23,612 bases of DNA from CAZMVY01 sp964569765 (GTDB lineage Bacteria; Planctomycetota; Phycisphaerae; UBA1845; PWPN01): NCBI GenBank assembly GCA_964569765.1, contig CAZMVY010000044.1:1-23612 (forward strand), given 5' to 3'. Under the pieces are notes generated by a model. That model had not been told where the DNA came from, made no database searches, and saw only the letters and a program-made list of their open reading frames with translations. The position numbers and the translations under genes are program-made. Every line of letters starts with the position of its first letter. The stretch's first letter is position 1. Of this stretch, positions 22,404 to 23,612 are shown piece by piece.

Positions 22404-23612
22404 ATGCGTTCTGTCTGGTCGGCAGTGGTGCTGTGCCTGGGTCTCGCGCGGATCGGTCTGGCCGCGGAGGGCGACTTCTTCCTCAAGGACGGCGAGACGG
22501 TTGTCTTCTACGGCGACAGCATCACCGAGGCGGGGCTGTACGTCGACTACGTCGAGGCCTACCTCGTCACCGCCTTCCCCGACAAGCAGTTCCACGTCGT
22601 CAACCGCGGCATCAGCAGCGAGACGATCGCCGGCACGTCCGAGCCGGACCATCAGCCCCGCCGGCCCAACGCGCTCGACCGGTTCACCCGCGACATCGCC
22701 GCCGCGCGGCCCGATGTGATCGTCGCGTGCTTCGGAATGAACGACGGAATCTACGCGCCTTTCGATCTTCAGCGTTTCCGGCAGTTTCAGAACGGACTGA
22801 ACCTTCTGAAACAACGGACCCGGGACGAAACGAAGGCGCGGCTCGTCGTCCTGACCCCGCCGTCGTACGATCCGTACCGCCGTCGGGTGGCCGACCCGGA
22901 CGCCGCCGCCTACGGCTACAAGTTCCCGGTGATCGACTACGACGATGTGTTGGGGCGATACGCCGAATGGCTGATGTCGCTCCGCGAGCAAGGCCTCACG
23001 GTCGTCGATCTGCACACGGCGATGAACCGGCACCTGCAGCGCCGGCGAGAGAAGAGGGTCAGCTTCTCGCTCCAGCCCGACGGCATACATCCGGACGCCA
23101 CCGGACACTGGCTGATGGCGCAGACATTGCTGGAGGCCTGGAACGCGCCGCCCATCTGTTGCGAGGCGGAGATCGACGCCGCGGATCTCAAGGCGGTGGC
23201 CGGCGACGTGACGAACCTGCGGCGCGACGGCCAAGGGATCGCTTTCACCTGGCGAATGCCGGCGCCGATGCCGATGGACCCCGCGTGGGACAAGGCGTCG
23301 ATCGCTCTCGAGAAGTTTCGCGAGCGATTCAACCGATTCCGCCTTACGGTGAGCGGGCTGACGGCTGCGCGCTATCGGCTGCGCGCGGATGAGCCGGAAG
23401 CCGTCGCGGTTGATCGGACGGAACTCGAGCGTGGGCTGGACCCGCTTGGATGCGCGGCGTTCTCGGCGGGACGGTGGGGCGGCACGATCCTCGCGAGGAT
23501 TCGCCAACAGCAGCAGACGGCACGTTCGGCATGGCGAAAGGCCGTCGCCGCGACGGCACCGGCAGGGGAGCTCAGCACCTCGCCGGCTCGCGGCAAAGAC
23601 GCGCGGCCGGCG
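22404..23612 (+). CDS. SGNH/GDSL-family hydrolase, cut off by the window end (403+ aa)
   Basis: An open frame from ATG 22404 to the last base, with no stop. A short N-terminal hydrophobic segment (about residues 5-21) suggests export. All four SGNH blocks are present: Ser39 in 'FYGDSITEAG', Gly69 in 'NRGISSET', Asn113 in 'FGMNDG', and Asp226/His229 in 'PDGIHPD'. These enzymes remove acyl groups from carbohydrates or lipids. A second region after residue ~245 has 'RFRLTVSGLTAARYRLRAD' and 'ELERGLDPLGCAAF', a C-terminal extension I associate with planctomycete-type SGNH proteins. The last ~40 visible residues are Ala-, Gln- and Arg-rich. GGAAGG lies 6 bases before the start, 28 bases after the upstream hydrolase stop, so they form an operon. 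It is likely an acetylesterase assisting the neighbouring hydrolase. Confidence 0.88.
   Translation, partial: MRSVWSAVVLCLGLARIGLAAEGDFFLKDGETVVFYGDSITEAGLYVDYVEAYLVTAFPDKQFHVVNRGISSETIAGTSEPDHQPRRPNALDRFTRDIAAARPDVIVACFGMNDGIYAPFDLQRFRQFQNGLNLLKQRTRDETKARLVVLTPPSYDPYRRRVADPDAAAYGYKFPVIDYDDVLGRYAEWLMSLREQGLTVVDLHTAMNRHLQRRREKRVSFSLQPDGIHPDATGHWLMAQTLLEAWNAPPICCEAEIDAADLKAVAGDVTNLRRDGQGIAFTWRMPAPMPMDPAWDKASIALEKFRERFNRFRLTVSGLTAARYRLRADEPEAVAVDRTELERGLDPLGCAAFSAGRWGGTILARIRQQQQTARSAWRKAVAATAPAGELSTSPARGKDARPA

Overview
The window is about 23.6 kb of GC-rich bacterial DNA. It most resembles a member of the Planctomycetota (Phycisphaerae-like) or a close PVC-group relative. That placement is inferred from gene content: a PEP-CTERM sorted protein, large TPR-bearing membrane glycosyltransferases, a secreted hydrolase next to an SGNH hydrolase, and several lipoproteins of unknown family. 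No rRNA or tRNA was found to confirm it.

Layout. Bases 83-1563 (+ strand) hold two small lipoproteins and a DUF6125-like protein. They converge on a minus-strand block. From 12856 down to 1597 that block runs, in transcription order: a PEP-CTERM protein with a structured leader and its own terminator; four large polytopic membrane proteins (a GT39/PMT-like enzyme, two TMTC-like TPR proteins, and a DUF2723/TMEM260-like protein); a class V aminotransferase of the cysteine desulfurase type; and a single-pass membrane protein. The three upstream glycosyltransferase genes are 27 and 31 bases apart and probably form an operon.

An IS4-family element (13138-14826) with 24-bp terminal inverted repeats lies upstream of the PEP-CTERM gene. 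Its transposase is broken by one in-frame stop and one frameshift. Beyond it, also on the minus strand, are a large lipase-like lipoprotein (14860-17382), a ~200-base nested inverted-repeat element (17641-17838), a possible 29-residue ORF, a TatA protein, and a YgbA-type (nitrous oxide-stimulated promoter family) protein. The last has a perfect FNR/DNR-type palindrome just upstream. The right end (+ strand) carries a secreted glycoside-hydrolase-like protein and an SGNH hydrolase that runs off the window, probably one operon for extracellular polysaccharide processing.

Most interesting point: the four adjacent membrane proteins resemble bacterial counterparts of three separate eukaryotic protein O-mannosyltransferase classes (PMT/POMT, TMTC, TMEM260). 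They sit beside a Ser/Thr-rich PEP-CTERM protein that is a natural candidate substrate. This is a hypothesis from family resemblance and gene order, not a demonstrated system.
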